DNA of 64,000 bases, from contig CAOKDX010000009.1 of assembly GCA_948467395.1 (NCBI GenBank), positions 62,001 through 126,000 on the forward strand, read 5' to 3'. The position numbers were made by a program, and so were the translations under genes. Every line of letters starts with the position of its first letter. Within the stretch, counting starts at the first letter, position 1. The DNA is from an uncultured Clostridia bacterium. GTDB lineage: Bacteria > Bacillota > Clostridia > Lachnospirales > Lachnospiraceae. The notes below the pieces were generated by a model, which searched no databases, was not told where the DNA came from, and worked only from the letters and a program-made list of their open reading frames with translations. Below are positions 9,132-17,228 of this stretch, in pieces.

Positions 9132-9830
9132 ATGTATGGTGAGATACTATTTATTATACTATCCATTTTGGCGGGTTATCTGTTTGGCTGCTTTTCCACA
9201 GGATATATTGTGGGAAAAAGGAGCGGCCATGATATACGCGCGGAGGGAAGTGGGAACATCGGCACCACAAATGCCCTGCGGACAATGGGGGCGAAGGGCG
9301 GTGCGCTGACATTCGGGGGCGATCTGCTGAAAACACTGATACCGACTCTTGCGGTGCGTTTTATGATCTGTCCGGCCCTGGGGTATTCCCGGGAGCTGAC
9401 TTATATGATGACGCTGGTCACCGGGCTGGGAGTCGTGATCGGCCACAATTTTCCCTTTTACCTGAAATTCAAGGGGGGGAAGGGGATTGCGGTGTCGGCG
9501 GCGGTGATCGTAGCTTCTTCCTCGGAATCCGCTGCCGGCTGGATTATGATCGGCGCCGGGCTGCTGATCTTTATCCTGGTGGTGGCAGTTACCCGTTATG
9601 TTTCGCTGGGATCCCTGATCGTAGTCTGGTATTTTCCGGTCTATACGGTATTCCAGTACCGGAGTGCTGACCGGTTTGCCATGCTGCTGGCGCTGTCGCT
9701 GGCATTTACCGGGCTGGCCTATTTCAAGCATGCGGGAAATATCCGCCGTCTGCTGGATGGAACAGAGCGCAGGCTCGGAAGTGGGGACAAAAAAGACAAT
9801 GAGAGAGATAAAGGAGAACAAAAGCAATGA
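9132..9830 (+). CDS. plsY: Glycerol-3-phosphate acyltransferase PlsY
   Basis: Inner-membrane enzyme that moves the acyl group from acyl-phosphate to glycerol-3-phosphate, the first step of phospholipid synthesis. The 232-residue protein has five predicted membrane segments and the three family motifs: SGNIGTTNALR near residue 38, the phosphate-binding FKGGKGIAVS near 115, and a late H-AGNIRRL. Length fits the family with a charged C-terminal tail. It overlaps gpsA by four bases (ATGA), so production of glycerol-3-phosphate and its use are translationally coupled. Confidence 0.97.
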   Translation: MYGEILFIILSILAGYLFGCFSTGYIVGKRSGHDIRAEGSGNIGTTNALRTMGAKGGALTFGGDLLKTLIPTLAVRFMICPALGYSRELTYMMTLVTGLGVVIGHNFPFYLKFKGGKGIAVSAAVIVASSSESAAGWIMIGAGLLIFILVVAVTRYVSLGSLIVVWYFPVYTVFQYRSADRFAMLLALSLAFTGLAYFKHAGNIRRLLDGTERRLGSGDKKDNERDKGEQKQ

Positions 9831-10834
9831 AAAATGTAAGTTTTTTGGGAGCCGGAAGCTGGGGGACCGCACTGGCGATCCTGTGTGCCGGAAATGGCCA
9901 TAAAGTAACGATCTGGTCAAAGATTCAGTCTGAGATTGATATGCTCCGGGAGAACCGGGAGCATGTAGACCGTCTTCCGGGCGTGAAGCTGCCGGACAGT
10001 ATCGTGATTGAAGATGATCTGGAGAAGGCGTGTACCGGACAGGATATCCTTGTCTGGTCTGTTGCCTCTCCTTATGTGCGCTCAACCGCACAGCTGGCAA
10101 AGCCATATATAAAGGAAGGTCAGATTATTGTCAATGTAGGGAAAGGGATCGAAGAGGGAACGCTGATGACCCTCTGCGAGGTCCTTGCGGATGAACTTCC
10201 CATGGCGGATCCAGCTGTCCTCTCTGGTCCGAGCCATGCCGAGGAAGTCTCCCGGGCAATGCCGACTACAGTTGTAGTGGGCGCGAAATCCAAAAAAACT
10301 GCCATGTTTGTACAGGATGTTTTTATGGGCAATAATTTCCGTGTTTACACCAGCCCGGATATGATGGGAATAGAACTTGGGGGATCCCTGAAGAATGTCA
10401 TCGCCCTGGCGGCAGGAATCTTAGATGGCATGGGCCTGGGTGACAATACGAAGGCGGCGCTGATGACCCGTGGAATCCTTGAGATCTCCCGGCTTGGCAT
10501 GGAATTGGGCGGCAAGATGGAAACCTTCTTTGGGCTTTCCGGCATCGGGGATCTCATCGTGACCTGTACCAGCTCCCACAGCAGGAATCATAACTGCGGC
10601 TATCTGCTGGGCAGGGGAAAGACCCTGGAAGAGGCAAAAAATGAGATCAGACAGGTTGTGGAGGGCGTGAACTGTGCGAAAGCCGCCATGGCACTGGCCA
10701 ATAAGCATCATGTGACGATGCCCATCGTAGAACAGATCAACGCCATCCTTTTTGAAGATAAATCGGCAGACCAGGCGATGAAGGAGCTGCTGGACCGGGA
10801 TAAGGTGAGTGAGTACAAGAGCCTCACATGGTAG
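9827..10834 (+). CDS. gpsA: NAD(P)-dependent glycerol-3-phosphate dehydrogenase
   Basis: Reduces dihydroxyacetone phosphate to glycerol-3-phosphate for lipid synthesis. The 335-residue protein begins with the Rossmann loop GAGSWGTALA and contains SGPSHAEEV, ELGGSLKNVIALAAG (with the catalytic Lys in the LKN stretch), GDNTKAALMTRG and FFGLSGIGDLIVTC, all typical. ATG 9827 overlaps the plsY stop, and a GGAG lies about ten bases upstream. In Bacillus this gene lies close to spoIVA; here three additional genes separate them. Confidence 0.98.
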   Translation: MKNVSFLGAGSWGTALAILCAGNGHKVTIWSKIQSEIDMLRENREHVDRLPGVKLPDSIVIEDDLEKACTGQDILVWSVASPYVRSTAQLAKPYIKEGQIIVNVGKGIEEGTLMTLCEVLADELPMADPAVLSGPSHAEEVSRAMPTTVVVGAKSKKTAMFVQDVFMGNNFRVYTSPDMMGIELGGSLKNVIALAAGILDGMGLGDNTKAALMTRGILEISRLGMELGGKMETFFGLSGIGDLIVTCTSSHSRNHNCGYLLGRGKTLEEAKNEIRQVVEGVNCAKAAMALANKHHVTMPIVEQINAILFEDKSADQAMKELLDRDKVSEYKSLTW

Positions 10835-10850
10835 AAGTGAACGGCAGCGG

Positions 10851-10867
10851 GAAAGTTTGAAACTTTC
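10851..10867 (+). terminator. Weak candidate terminator after gpsA
   Basis: GAAAGTT and AACTTTC can form a seven-base-pair stem with a three-base loop, followed by a pyrimidine-rich, T-biased stretch. The stem is short and A/T-rich, so termination would be partial at best. Confidence 0.3.
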
Positions 10868-10889
10868 TCTTCCTTTTCTATTGCATCCA

Positions 10890-10898
10890 TGCTATAAT
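10890..10898 (+). promoter_or_regulatory. Extended -10 promoter for the foldase lipoprotein
   Basis: TGCTATAAT is a perfect extended -10 element, 64 bases before the TTG start. No good -35 is seen 17 bases upstream, which is normal for extended -10 promoters. Confidence 0.45.
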
Positions 10899-10961
10899 GG
10901 TATAGAAATTTATCTGCAGGGATGCTATTCTGCGGCTATATAGATTAAGGAGGAAACAAAA

Positions 10962-12098
10962 TTGAGAAAGCAATATACAATTGTCGCGCTGCTGCTCATT
11001 CTGGCAATGGTGATGACAGGATGTTCATGGGATGATCTTAAGGAAAAATTTGTTGGCAGCGAGGGAAGCGGTGTAACCGGACCGGCAGCCGCTTCTGATG
11101 CCGCCGTTTTGATAGAAAATTACGATCCTCTTGAATGTGTTACCCTGGGCGAGTACAAGGGCGTTGAGGTGGACTGTACTGTCACTGAAGACGAAATGAA
11201 GCAGGAGACGGAAAATCTGCTGATGCAGTTCAGCACGGTGGAAGAGATCAAAAAAGGAAAATGCAAGAGCGGACAGTCTGTAAATATCGATTACACAGGG
11301 AAAATAGACGGTAAGGAAGTGGATGGGGAGACGGCCCAGGACGATATGATCGTGTTGGGAAGTTCCGGTCATGCAGATGGTTTTGACGATGGTATTGTTG
11401 GCATGGAGCCAGGTAAAAAGAAAGAAATTAAGCTGAAGCTGCCAGAGGATTACCAGAACAGCGAGATTGCAGGTAAGGAGATTGTCTATAATATCAAGCT
11501 GAATTATATTGCCGGGGAGACCAAGACTCCGAAGCTGACAGATTCTTTTGTAAAAGAAAATACCAGATTCAAGACAGTCAAAGAGTTTAAGAAGGAAATG
11601 AAGATTGCGTTAGGGAATCAGAAGAAGGAAAATGCTGCCACCACAGCATTGAATACCATTGTGGAGAAATCAACGGTGAACCGGATGCCCCAGACATTGA
11701 AGGAAGCCCATAAACAACAGACGGACCATTCCTACCGTTTCAATATGGCACAGTATTATGGAGAGACGGATTTTGATGTGTTACTGGGCAATATGGGTAT
11801 GACAAAGGACGCCTATGAACAGCAGCTGGAAACGGCCGGTGAAAATAATGCGAAGATACAGCTGGTATTTGAGGCCATTGCGGAGAAAGAAAATATCCAG
11901 GTGACAGAAGAAGAAATCCAGGCATATGCTAATAATGCCATCTCTTCTGCCGGCGCCTCGGGCACACTGGATGATTTTAAGAAGCAGTATGAGACCACAT
12001 ATGGCAAAGCTGTTGATTTTGATTCCTTCCTCAGGACCTCCTGTGTATATGACAAGGTAATGAGCTTTCTTGAAGGAAGCCTGAAAATTAAAGAATAG
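10962..12098 (+). CDS. Trigger-factor-like peptidyl-prolyl isomerase lipoprotein
   Basis: A 378-residue secreted foldase. The N-terminus is a lipoprotein signal ending in MVMTGCSW, so Cys21 would be lipidated. An FKBP-type domain follows (SVNIDYTGKIDGKEVDG, then GFDDGIVGMEPGKKKEIKLKLPEDY), and the C-terminal half is helical and resembles the trigger-factor chaperone domain (AATTALNTIVEKSTVNRMP and similar). The start is TTG 10962 with AAGGAGG upstream. It has a trigger-factor layout moved to the outer face of the membrane, probably helping exported proteins fold. It stands alone between its own promoter and a strong inverted repeat. Confidence 0.9.
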   Translation: MRKQYTIVALLLILAMVMTGCSWDDLKEKFVGSEGSGVTGPAAASDAAVLIENYDPLECVTLGEYKGVEVDCTVTEDEMKQETENLLMQFSTVEEIKKGKCKSGQSVNIDYTGKIDGKEVDGETAQDDMIVLGSSGHADGFDDGIVGMEPGKKKEIKLKLPEDYQNSEIAGKEIVYNIKLNYIAGETKTPKLTDSFVKENTRFKTVKEFKKEMKIALGNQKKENAATTALNTIVEKSTVNRMPQTLKEAHKQQTDHSYRFNMAQYYGETDFDVLLGNMGMTKDAYEQQLETAGENNAKIQLVFEAIAEKENIQVTEEEIQAYANNAISSAGASGTLDDFKKQYETTYGKAVDFDSFLRTSCVYDKVMSFLEGSLKIKE

Positions 12099-12155
12099 TT
12101 ACTGGCGTGAAAGTGTGGCCGGTGACAGAGAACAACAAAGCAATCCAAAGCATCC

Positions 12156-12185
12156 GTCGGGGACAAAATGCTTTTTGTCCCCGAC
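12156..12185 (+). terminator. Perfect 13-bp inverted repeat, likely terminator or attenuator
   Basis: GTCGGGGACAAAA (12156-12168) pairs perfectly with TTTTGTCCCCGAC (12173-12185) around a four-base loop. It lies 57 bases after the foldase stop. There is no T-run on its 3' side, so it is not a textbook intrinsic terminator; it may also protect or attenuate the following mRNA. Confidence 0.55.
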
Positions 12186-12216
12186 ATCATAATATGTTTG
12201 TTATGGGGGTCTTTCT

Positions 12217-14718
12217 ATGAAACAGTTACATGAGCTTGATTCTGAAATTTCAAGGCGGAATTATATACGCGAACTGGAGTTGTGCCAGAAGGCAGGAGGC
12301 GATATTGTAAGATATCGCCGTCTGTCTTTTGATGCATTTCAGCTGGAACAGCTGCGGCTGGGTCTGGAGCATGGGATTGATGTGGAACGGTATACCGATC
12401 CTAAGCTGACCTGGCTTGATATGGAGAATATTCGCATCAGCATGGAGTCCGGTGTGGATATATCAGTGTATAAGAATAAGGGCTTTGACAGGCAGCAGTG
12501 TAATGAGATCCGGGACGGTATCATAGAAGAACTGGATATCTCAAAATATGCGGATATGAAATATCTGGCAGCTCAGATGAAAGAGATCCGGAAGGGACTG
12601 AGCCGAAAGGTTGACGTTTCCCTGTATTTGGATCCGGAGCTGGACTGGATGCAGATGCGCGAGATCCGGCGGGGGCTGGAGGAACATGTGGATGTATCCC
12701 AGTACGCCTCCAAAGAATTCCGGTATCTGGTGATGCGGGCAATCCGGAAGGCGCTGGTGAAGGGACAGAATATTGTGCCCTACGCAAAGAAGGGATATTC
12801 AGGAAAGGTGCTGATGGAGCTGAGCCGTGGGTTGAGTGAGGGCAACGATCTCAGTGATTTTCTGGAAAAGGGCTACAACGATGAACAGCTCGAACAGATA
12901 AACAATGCCTATGCGGCAGGTGTCAATCTGCTTCCCTACCTCTCCAGGGAATTTCATGGTATCCAGCTGGAACAGATCGTGAAAGGGCTGGAGAAGGGTG
13001 TAGATGTATCCCGCTATGCCAAGACAGATTATAACTGGCTTCAGATGCGGGAGCTCCGGTATGGAATGGAGGATAAGATTGACGTCTCTCCTTATGAGGA
13101 TCCGGAATTTACATATCATCAGATGGCAGAGATCCGCAAGGGGATCCTTGTGGGTCTGGATGTGGGCGAATATGCGAAGATTTACTATGAGCCGGAGGAA
13201 ATGGCGGAGTTTCGTGAGAAACTGGAGCAGGACGGAAGTCTTCTGGAACAGGATGTAAAAAATCTTATGAACGGGGCTCCTGTGGAAGAACCGGAACTGG
13301 AACCGGTGAAGGAGCAGCCGGCAGAAGAGGAGGATTCAGATCAGGAACTGATCAATTCCTGCATTACCCTGACTGAGGATAAGATGACGGCGAAGCTGAA
13401 CTTTACACCGGTTATGGGACTGGAGCTGGCAGAGAAAATGGATGTGGGGGATGTGCTCCGCATTATGAAGCATCATGGAATCAAGCAGGGCATCAGGAAA
13501 GATGTAATCATTGAGAAACTGAATAAAAAGGACTATTATACCGATACGGTAGTGGCAGAGGGCAGGCAGGCAGTGGACGGCACAGACGGAAAATTCCTCT
13601 ATTATTTCCGAAAAGAGCTGAAGAAGAAGCCGAGAGTACTTTCCAACGGCACAGTGGACTATAAGAGCATGGAATTGTTCGAGATGGTACAGAGCGGGCA
13701 GCTGGTGGCGGAATACCAGCCGGCTACCAGCGGTGTTTTCGGATATGATGTGACAGGCAGGCTGTGTTCTCCCACCCGGGGCAAGGAGCTGCCGCCGCTT
13801 CATGGCAAGGGTTTCACAATGTCAGAGGACCGCAAAAAATATTATTCCATGCTGGACGGCATTATTGAACTGGATGCAAAGGGTAATCTGGATATAAGGA
13901 ATGTGTATACGGTTCCGGGAAATGTTGACATATCCACAGGAAATATCAATTTTAACGGGGACGTCAATATCGTGGGAAATATCGAGTCCGGCTACACAGT
14001 GAACGCCACTGGAAATGTGGTGGTAAACGGAAGCTGTGAGGGAGGATCCATCGAAGCGGGGAAGGATATTATACTGCACAAGGGCTGCCAGGGACAGGGA
14101 ATCGGTTCCCTGAAGGCCGGCGGCACTATTACGGGACAGTTCTTTGAGTCCGTCAGCATTACCGCCGGCGGCGATGTGGTAGCAAGCTATCTGCTGAACT
14201 GCGATGCCAGGATTGAAGGAAAACTGCTGGTGGAAGGCCGGAAGGGGCTGATCCTGGGCGGGTACATGTGCGCTAAGCAGGGCGTCAACTGTTATGGAAT
14301 AGGAAATGTCACAGAGATCAAGACCATCGTGGAGGTGGGCATCAGCAAAGAAGAGCTGGCTAATTATCAGGAGCTGCTCAAGCAGATCAAGAAGATAGAA
14401 GAAGAGATACAGACCTGTGAAAATGCGTTAAATAAATTTATGGCACAGCAGAACCGCGACAAGAAAATTATGGGGCTCTGTGAGAGACTTACCAAGGCCG
14501 TATATGTGGATAAGGCCAAGAGAAAAGAGCTGCTCACTGTGCGCAATGAGAAGATGGCGGCCATGACGAAGCAGAAGGAAGCGCGGATTATGGTGAGCGG
14601 TGCCATCTATCCGGGAACGATACTTTATATCAATTCGGAGCCGTATATTGTAAAGGATATAAGAAAGAATGTACAGTTTGTCAAACACGAGAATAAGATC
14701 GATGTTGTAAACAGCTGA
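12217..14718 (+). CDS. FapA/DUF342 family protein with N-terminal 26-residue repeats
   Basis: An 833-residue cytoplasmic-looking protein. Residues about 32-340 consist of twelve consecutive 26-residue repeats (see the repeat entry). After an acidic linker and a small N-terminal FapA region comes the DUF342 right-handed beta-helix (about residues 555-720; strands such as GNVDISTGNINFNGDVNIVG and GNVVVNGSCEGGSIEAGKDI), then a coiled coil of about 70 residues and a short C-terminal domain. FapA-type proteins in other bacteria are surface- or polarity-related polymers of poorly known function. It is followed 50 bases later by an HD-GYP gene. The beta-helix call is firm; the role is not known. Confidence 0.88.
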   Translation: MKQLHELDSEISRRNYIRELELCQKAGGDIVRYRRLSFDAFQLEQLRLGLEHGIDVERYTDPKLTWLDMENIRISMESGVDISVYKNKGFDRQQCNEIRDGIIEELDISKYADMKYLAAQMKEIRKGLSRKVDVSLYLDPELDWMQMREIRRGLEEHVDVSQYASKEFRYLVMRAIRKALVKGQNIVPYAKKGYSGKVLMELSRGLSEGNDLSDFLEKGYNDEQLEQINNAYAAGVNLLPYLSREFHGIQLEQIVKGLEKGVDVSRYAKTDYNWLQMRELRYGMEDKIDVSPYEDPEFTYHQMAEIRKGILVGLDVGEYAKIYYEPEEMAEFREKLEQDGSLLEQDVKNLMNGAPVEEPELEPVKEQPAEEEDSDQELINSCITLTEDKMTAKLNFTPVMGLELAEKMDVGDVLRIMKHHGIKQGIRKDVIIEKLNKKDYYTDTVVAEGRQAVDGTDGKFLYYFRKELKKKPRVLSNGTVDYKSMELFEMVQSGQLVAEYQPATSGVFGYDVTGRLCSPTRGKELPPLHGKGFTMSEDRKKYYSMLDGIIELDAKGNLDIRNVYTVPGNVDISTGNINFNGDVNIVGNIESGYTVNATGNVVVNGSCEGGSIEAGKDIILHKGCQGQGIGSLKAGGTITGQFFESVSITAGGDVVASYLLNCDARIEGKLLVEGRKGLILGGYMCAKQGVNCYGIGNVTEIKTIVEVGISKEELANYQELLKQIKKIEEEIQTCENALNKFMAQQNRDKKIMGLCERLTKAVYVDKAKRKELLTVRNEKMAAMTKQKEARIMVSGAIYPGTILYINSEPYIVKDIRKNVQFVKHENKIDVVNS
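12310..13249 (+). repeat. Twelve tandem 26-residue protein repeats in the FapA-like gene
   Basis: Each unit starts with an aromatic residue and reads roughly Y-a-d-x-x-f-x-x-x-Q-m-x-e-I-R-x-G-l-x-x-g-v-D-v-s. Exact 26-residue spacing holds from residue 32 to about 340, with the last unit incomplete; a half unit may precede the first. Units have diverged at the base level, so this is an old repeat, not a recent expansion. Confidence 0.9.
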
Positions 14719-14768
14719 TTCCTGCAGGCATTGTACTGCAGATCGGTTTGTGCAGATGGAGGGAAGTT

Positions 14769-15413
14769 ATGGATAAGTCAGCTATGGTATTATTAGAATA
14801 TCTGTGTTCGATTATTGAGTGCGGTGATCTGGTGACAGATAAGCACAGCGAGCATATCCGCCGCTTTACAGAGCTTATGCTTGATCAGATAAGGAAATTC
14901 TATCCGGATTATGGTCTGACAGCAGAGGACTGCAGGATGATTGTGACGGCTTCTGCCATGCATGATATGGGGAAGATCGCTGTGCCGGATAAGATACTTT
15001 TGAAGCCGAGCCGTCTTTCGGAAGACGAGTTTCAGACTTTCCAGAACCATACAAAGAGGGGCAAAAAAATCTTTGACTATGTCCTTGCCAGGATGGATCC
15101 AAAGGATCCAGATTATAAATTGTTCCAGTACTGTTCTGAAATCTGCATGTGCCATCATGAGCGGTATGATGGAAATGGGTATCCAAGAGGGCTGAAGGGA
15201 GATGAGATACCAATCTCTGCCCAGGTGGTTGGACTGGCAGATTCCTATGACACCCTTGTCAGCAACCGGATTTACAAATCGGCCTCCACAAAGGAACAGG
15301 CCTTCGAGATGATCGTGGAGGGAGATTGCGGCGTATTCTCCACAAGGCTTCTGGAGGTATTCCGGATCGTCCGGCTGGAAATCGAGGAGCTTTTGGAAAA
15401 GGAAAACAAGTAA
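14769..15413 (+). CDS. HD-GYP domain phosphodiesterase-like protein
   Basis: A 214-residue protein made almost only of an HD-GYP domain, the family that hydrolyses cyclic-di-GMP or related nucleotides. Visible motifs are KHSEHIRRF, AMHDMGKIAVPD (the HD pair), HTKRG, CHHERYDGNGYPRGLKGDEIP (the GYP motif) and VVGLADSYDTLVS. No receiver or sensor domain is attached. ATG 14769 is preceded by GGAGGG. It follows the FapA-like gene by 50 bases and may be co-transcribed with it. Confidence 0.93.
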   Translation: MDKSAMVLLEYLCSIIECGDLVTDKHSEHIRRFTELMLDQIRKFYPDYGLTAEDCRMIVTASAMHDMGKIAVPDKILLKPSRLSEDEFQTFQNHTKRGKKIFDYVLARMDPKDPDYKLFQYCSEICMCHHERYDGNGYPRGLKGDEIPISAQVVGLADSYDTLVSNRIYKSASTKEQAFEMIVEGDCGVFSTRLLEVFRIVRLEIEELLEKENK

Positions 15414-15417
15414 AAGT

Positions 15418-15446
15418 TCATAAATAAAAATCCCCCTGCATATAAT
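15418..15446 (+). promoter_or_regulatory. Candidate sigma-E-type promoter for spoIVA
   Basis: CATATAAT (15439-15446) differs by one base from the sigma-E -10 consensus CATACAAT of Bacillus and lies 14 bases after an ATA-centred -35 (TCATAAA, 15418-15424). spoIVA is a mother-cell sigma-E gene in Bacillus, which makes the match credible. The start codon lies 57 bases downstream. Confidence 0.5.
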
Positions 15447-15501
15447 GATTAGCAGTAAGGAAGATGCAAAATGTGCGTCGACCACAGCAAGGGGGATTTT
15501 T
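15426..15501 (+). repeat. 12-bp inverted repeat joining the promoter spacer and ribosome site of spoIVA
   Basis: AAAAATCCCCCT (15426-15437) is the exact reverse complement of AGGGGGATTTTT (15490-15501), with 52 bases between. The right arm contains the Shine-Dalgarno-like AGGGGG of spoIVA, three bases before ATG 15504. In a readthrough transcript from the HD-GYP gene the arms could pair, acting as terminator (T-run at the end) or hiding the ribosome site; a transcript from the sigma-E-like promoter would lack the left arm. Confidence 0.7.
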
Positions 15502-15503
15502 TA

Positions 15504-16979
15504 ATGGACAAATATAATGTATACCAGGACATGAGCCGGCGCACCGGAGGAGAGATCTATCTTGGCGTCGTAGGTCCGGTACGCACCGGAAAATCTACAT
15601 TTATCAAACGTTTTATGGAGCTGGTAGTTCTGCCGGAGATTACGGACGACAATGAGAGGGCGCGGACCATCGATGAGCTGCCACAGTCTGCCACAGGGCG
15701 GACTATCATGACAACGGAACCGAAATTTGTGCCGAAATCGGCGGCAGTGGTCCATTTTCCAAATCAGGAGACTGGCCGTATCCGCCTTATTGATTGTGTG
15801 GGTTATCTGGTTCCAGAGGCCGCTGGCCATGTGGAGGACGAGAGGGAACGTCTCGTGAAGACGCCCTGGTCGGAGAAGGAAATGCCGTTTTCCGAGGCGG
15901 CCGCCATAGGGACAAATAAAGTAATACAGGAGCATTCCAATATCGGAATTGTAATAACGACAGACGGTTCCTTTGGCGATATTCCGGCAGATAATTTTAA
16001 GGGGGCAGAGGAAAAGACCGTCCTTGCCTGCAAGGAGGCGGATAAACCCTTTATTATCCTGCTGAATACGGCACGGCCGGACGCCCAGGAAACGCAGGAG
16101 AGGGTGAAGCGTATGGAAGAGCAGTATGGCAAACAGGTTGTACCCATCAACTGTAAAGAAATGAACAGGGAGGACGCATTTACCGTGATGGAACAAATCT
16201 TATCCGATTTTCCGATTACGAGGCTGAATTTTGTAATGCCCAAGTGGGTGGAGTTCCTCGGCATGGATAACTGGCTGAAGGCAGATTTGGTAGAGCAGTG
16301 CCGGGGGATCATAGGAAAGCTGCACACAATGCGGGATGTGAATGAAGAAAACATAAGCATGGAAGCGCCGTACATCAAAGAAATCTTTATTCGGGATAAA
16401 CAGCTGGAGAATGGTGTGGTAAATCTGTCTCTGGACTTTGAGGAAAATTATTATTATGAGATCCTCAGCGAAATGGTGGGAACTACCATCGAAGGGGAAT
16501 TTGACCTGATCGCCACCCTGCGGGAGCTGGCGGGAAGAAAGGCGGAATACGAATCTGTAGCTACGGCCTGCGAACAGGTGAAAGGAAAAGGATACGGCAT
16601 TGTGCCGCCGACGGAGGAGGAGATACAGATTGCAGATCCGGAACTGATCAAGCACGGGAATAAATTTGGGGTCAAGATAAAAGCCAGCTGTCCGTCCCTT
16701 CACCTGATCCAGGCAAATATTGAGACGGAGATCGCCCCCATTGTGGGAAGTGAGGAGCAGGCCCAGGATCTGATCCATTATATCAGCCAGAACAGCAGGG
16801 AAAATCCGGATGGGATCTTCGACACCAATATTTTTGGGAAAACGATCCGTCAGCTGGTGGAAGAGGGGATCAATTCCAAGGTAAACCGTCTGACGGAGGA
16901 GAGTCAGGTGAAGCTTCAGGATACGATCCAGAAGGTGGTGAATGATTCCAACGGCGGGCTGGTGTGCATTATAATATAA
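15504..16979 (+). CDS. spoIVA: Stage IV sporulation protein A
   Basis: The ATPase that polymerises on the forespore surface and forms the base layer of the spore coat. At 491 residues it matches the Bacillus protein (492). The N-terminal region holds GVVGPVRTGKSTFIKRFMEL, the modified Walker A, followed by the TRAFAC-like GTPase-derived domain with IRLIDCVGYLVPEA; the C-terminus ends with the membrane-binding NGGLVCIII-type tail that recognises SpoVM. ATG 15504 gives the standard MDKYNVYQDM start. Its presence marks the host as a spore former. A strong terminator follows. Confidence 0.98.
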   Translation: MDKYNVYQDMSRRTGGEIYLGVVGPVRTGKSTFIKRFMELVVLPEITDDNERARTIDELPQSATGRTIMTTEPKFVPKSAAVVHFPNQETGRIRLIDCVGYLVPEAAGHVEDERERLVKTPWSEKEMPFSEAAAIGTNKVIQEHSNIGIVITTDGSFGDIPADNFKGAEEKTVLACKEADKPFIILLNTARPDAQETQERVKRMEEQYGKQVVPINCKEMNREDAFTVMEQILSDFPITRLNFVMPKWVEFLGMDNWLKADLVEQCRGIIGKLHTMRDVNEENISMEAPYIKEIFIRDKQLENGVVNLSLDFEENYYYEILSEMVGTTIEGEFDLIATLRELAGRKAEYESVATACEQVKGKGYGIVPPTEEEIQIADPELIKHGNKFGVKIKASCPSLHLIQANIETEIAPIVGSEEQAQDLIHYISQNSRENPDGIFDTNIFGKTIRQLVEEGINSKVNRLTEESQVKLQDTIQKVVNDSNGGLVCIII

Positions 16980-17015
16980 GGACAATACGGTTTTATAGTT
17001 TCCGTTCAAAAATTT

Positions 17016-17059
17016 CTCTCACATGGAAAATCTGTCTATCCATGTGAGGGGAATTTTTT
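17016..17059 (+). terminator. Rho-independent terminator of spoIVA
   Basis: CTCACATGG (17018-17026) pairs with CCATGTGAG (17040-17048), the stem is extended by weaker pairs on both sides, and it is followed by TTTTTT (17054-17059). Confidence 0.78.
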
Positions 17060-17135
17060 GTGCCGTATGACGGCTTCTGTGCGGCAGAGTGGCGGCATAC
17101 CGGGCAATTTGTCTCTTTCCTTTTTTTTCTATTCA

Positions 17136-17144
17136 TGATATACT
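17136..17144 (+). promoter_or_regulatory. Extended -10 promoter before the metallophosphoesterase
   Basis: TGATATACT has the TGn extension plus a one-mismatch -10, 85 bases before the start. The rest of the 250-base gap between spoIVA and this gene holds only the terminator and a T-rich stretch (17117-17129). Confidence 0.4.
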
Positions 17145-17228
17145 TTAGATTATGAAAGAATGTGGCAGATACCCCGGTGATAATGGGATTTCCGGGATAG
17201 TGCCGGAAGGAAGGGAGAACCTGCACAA

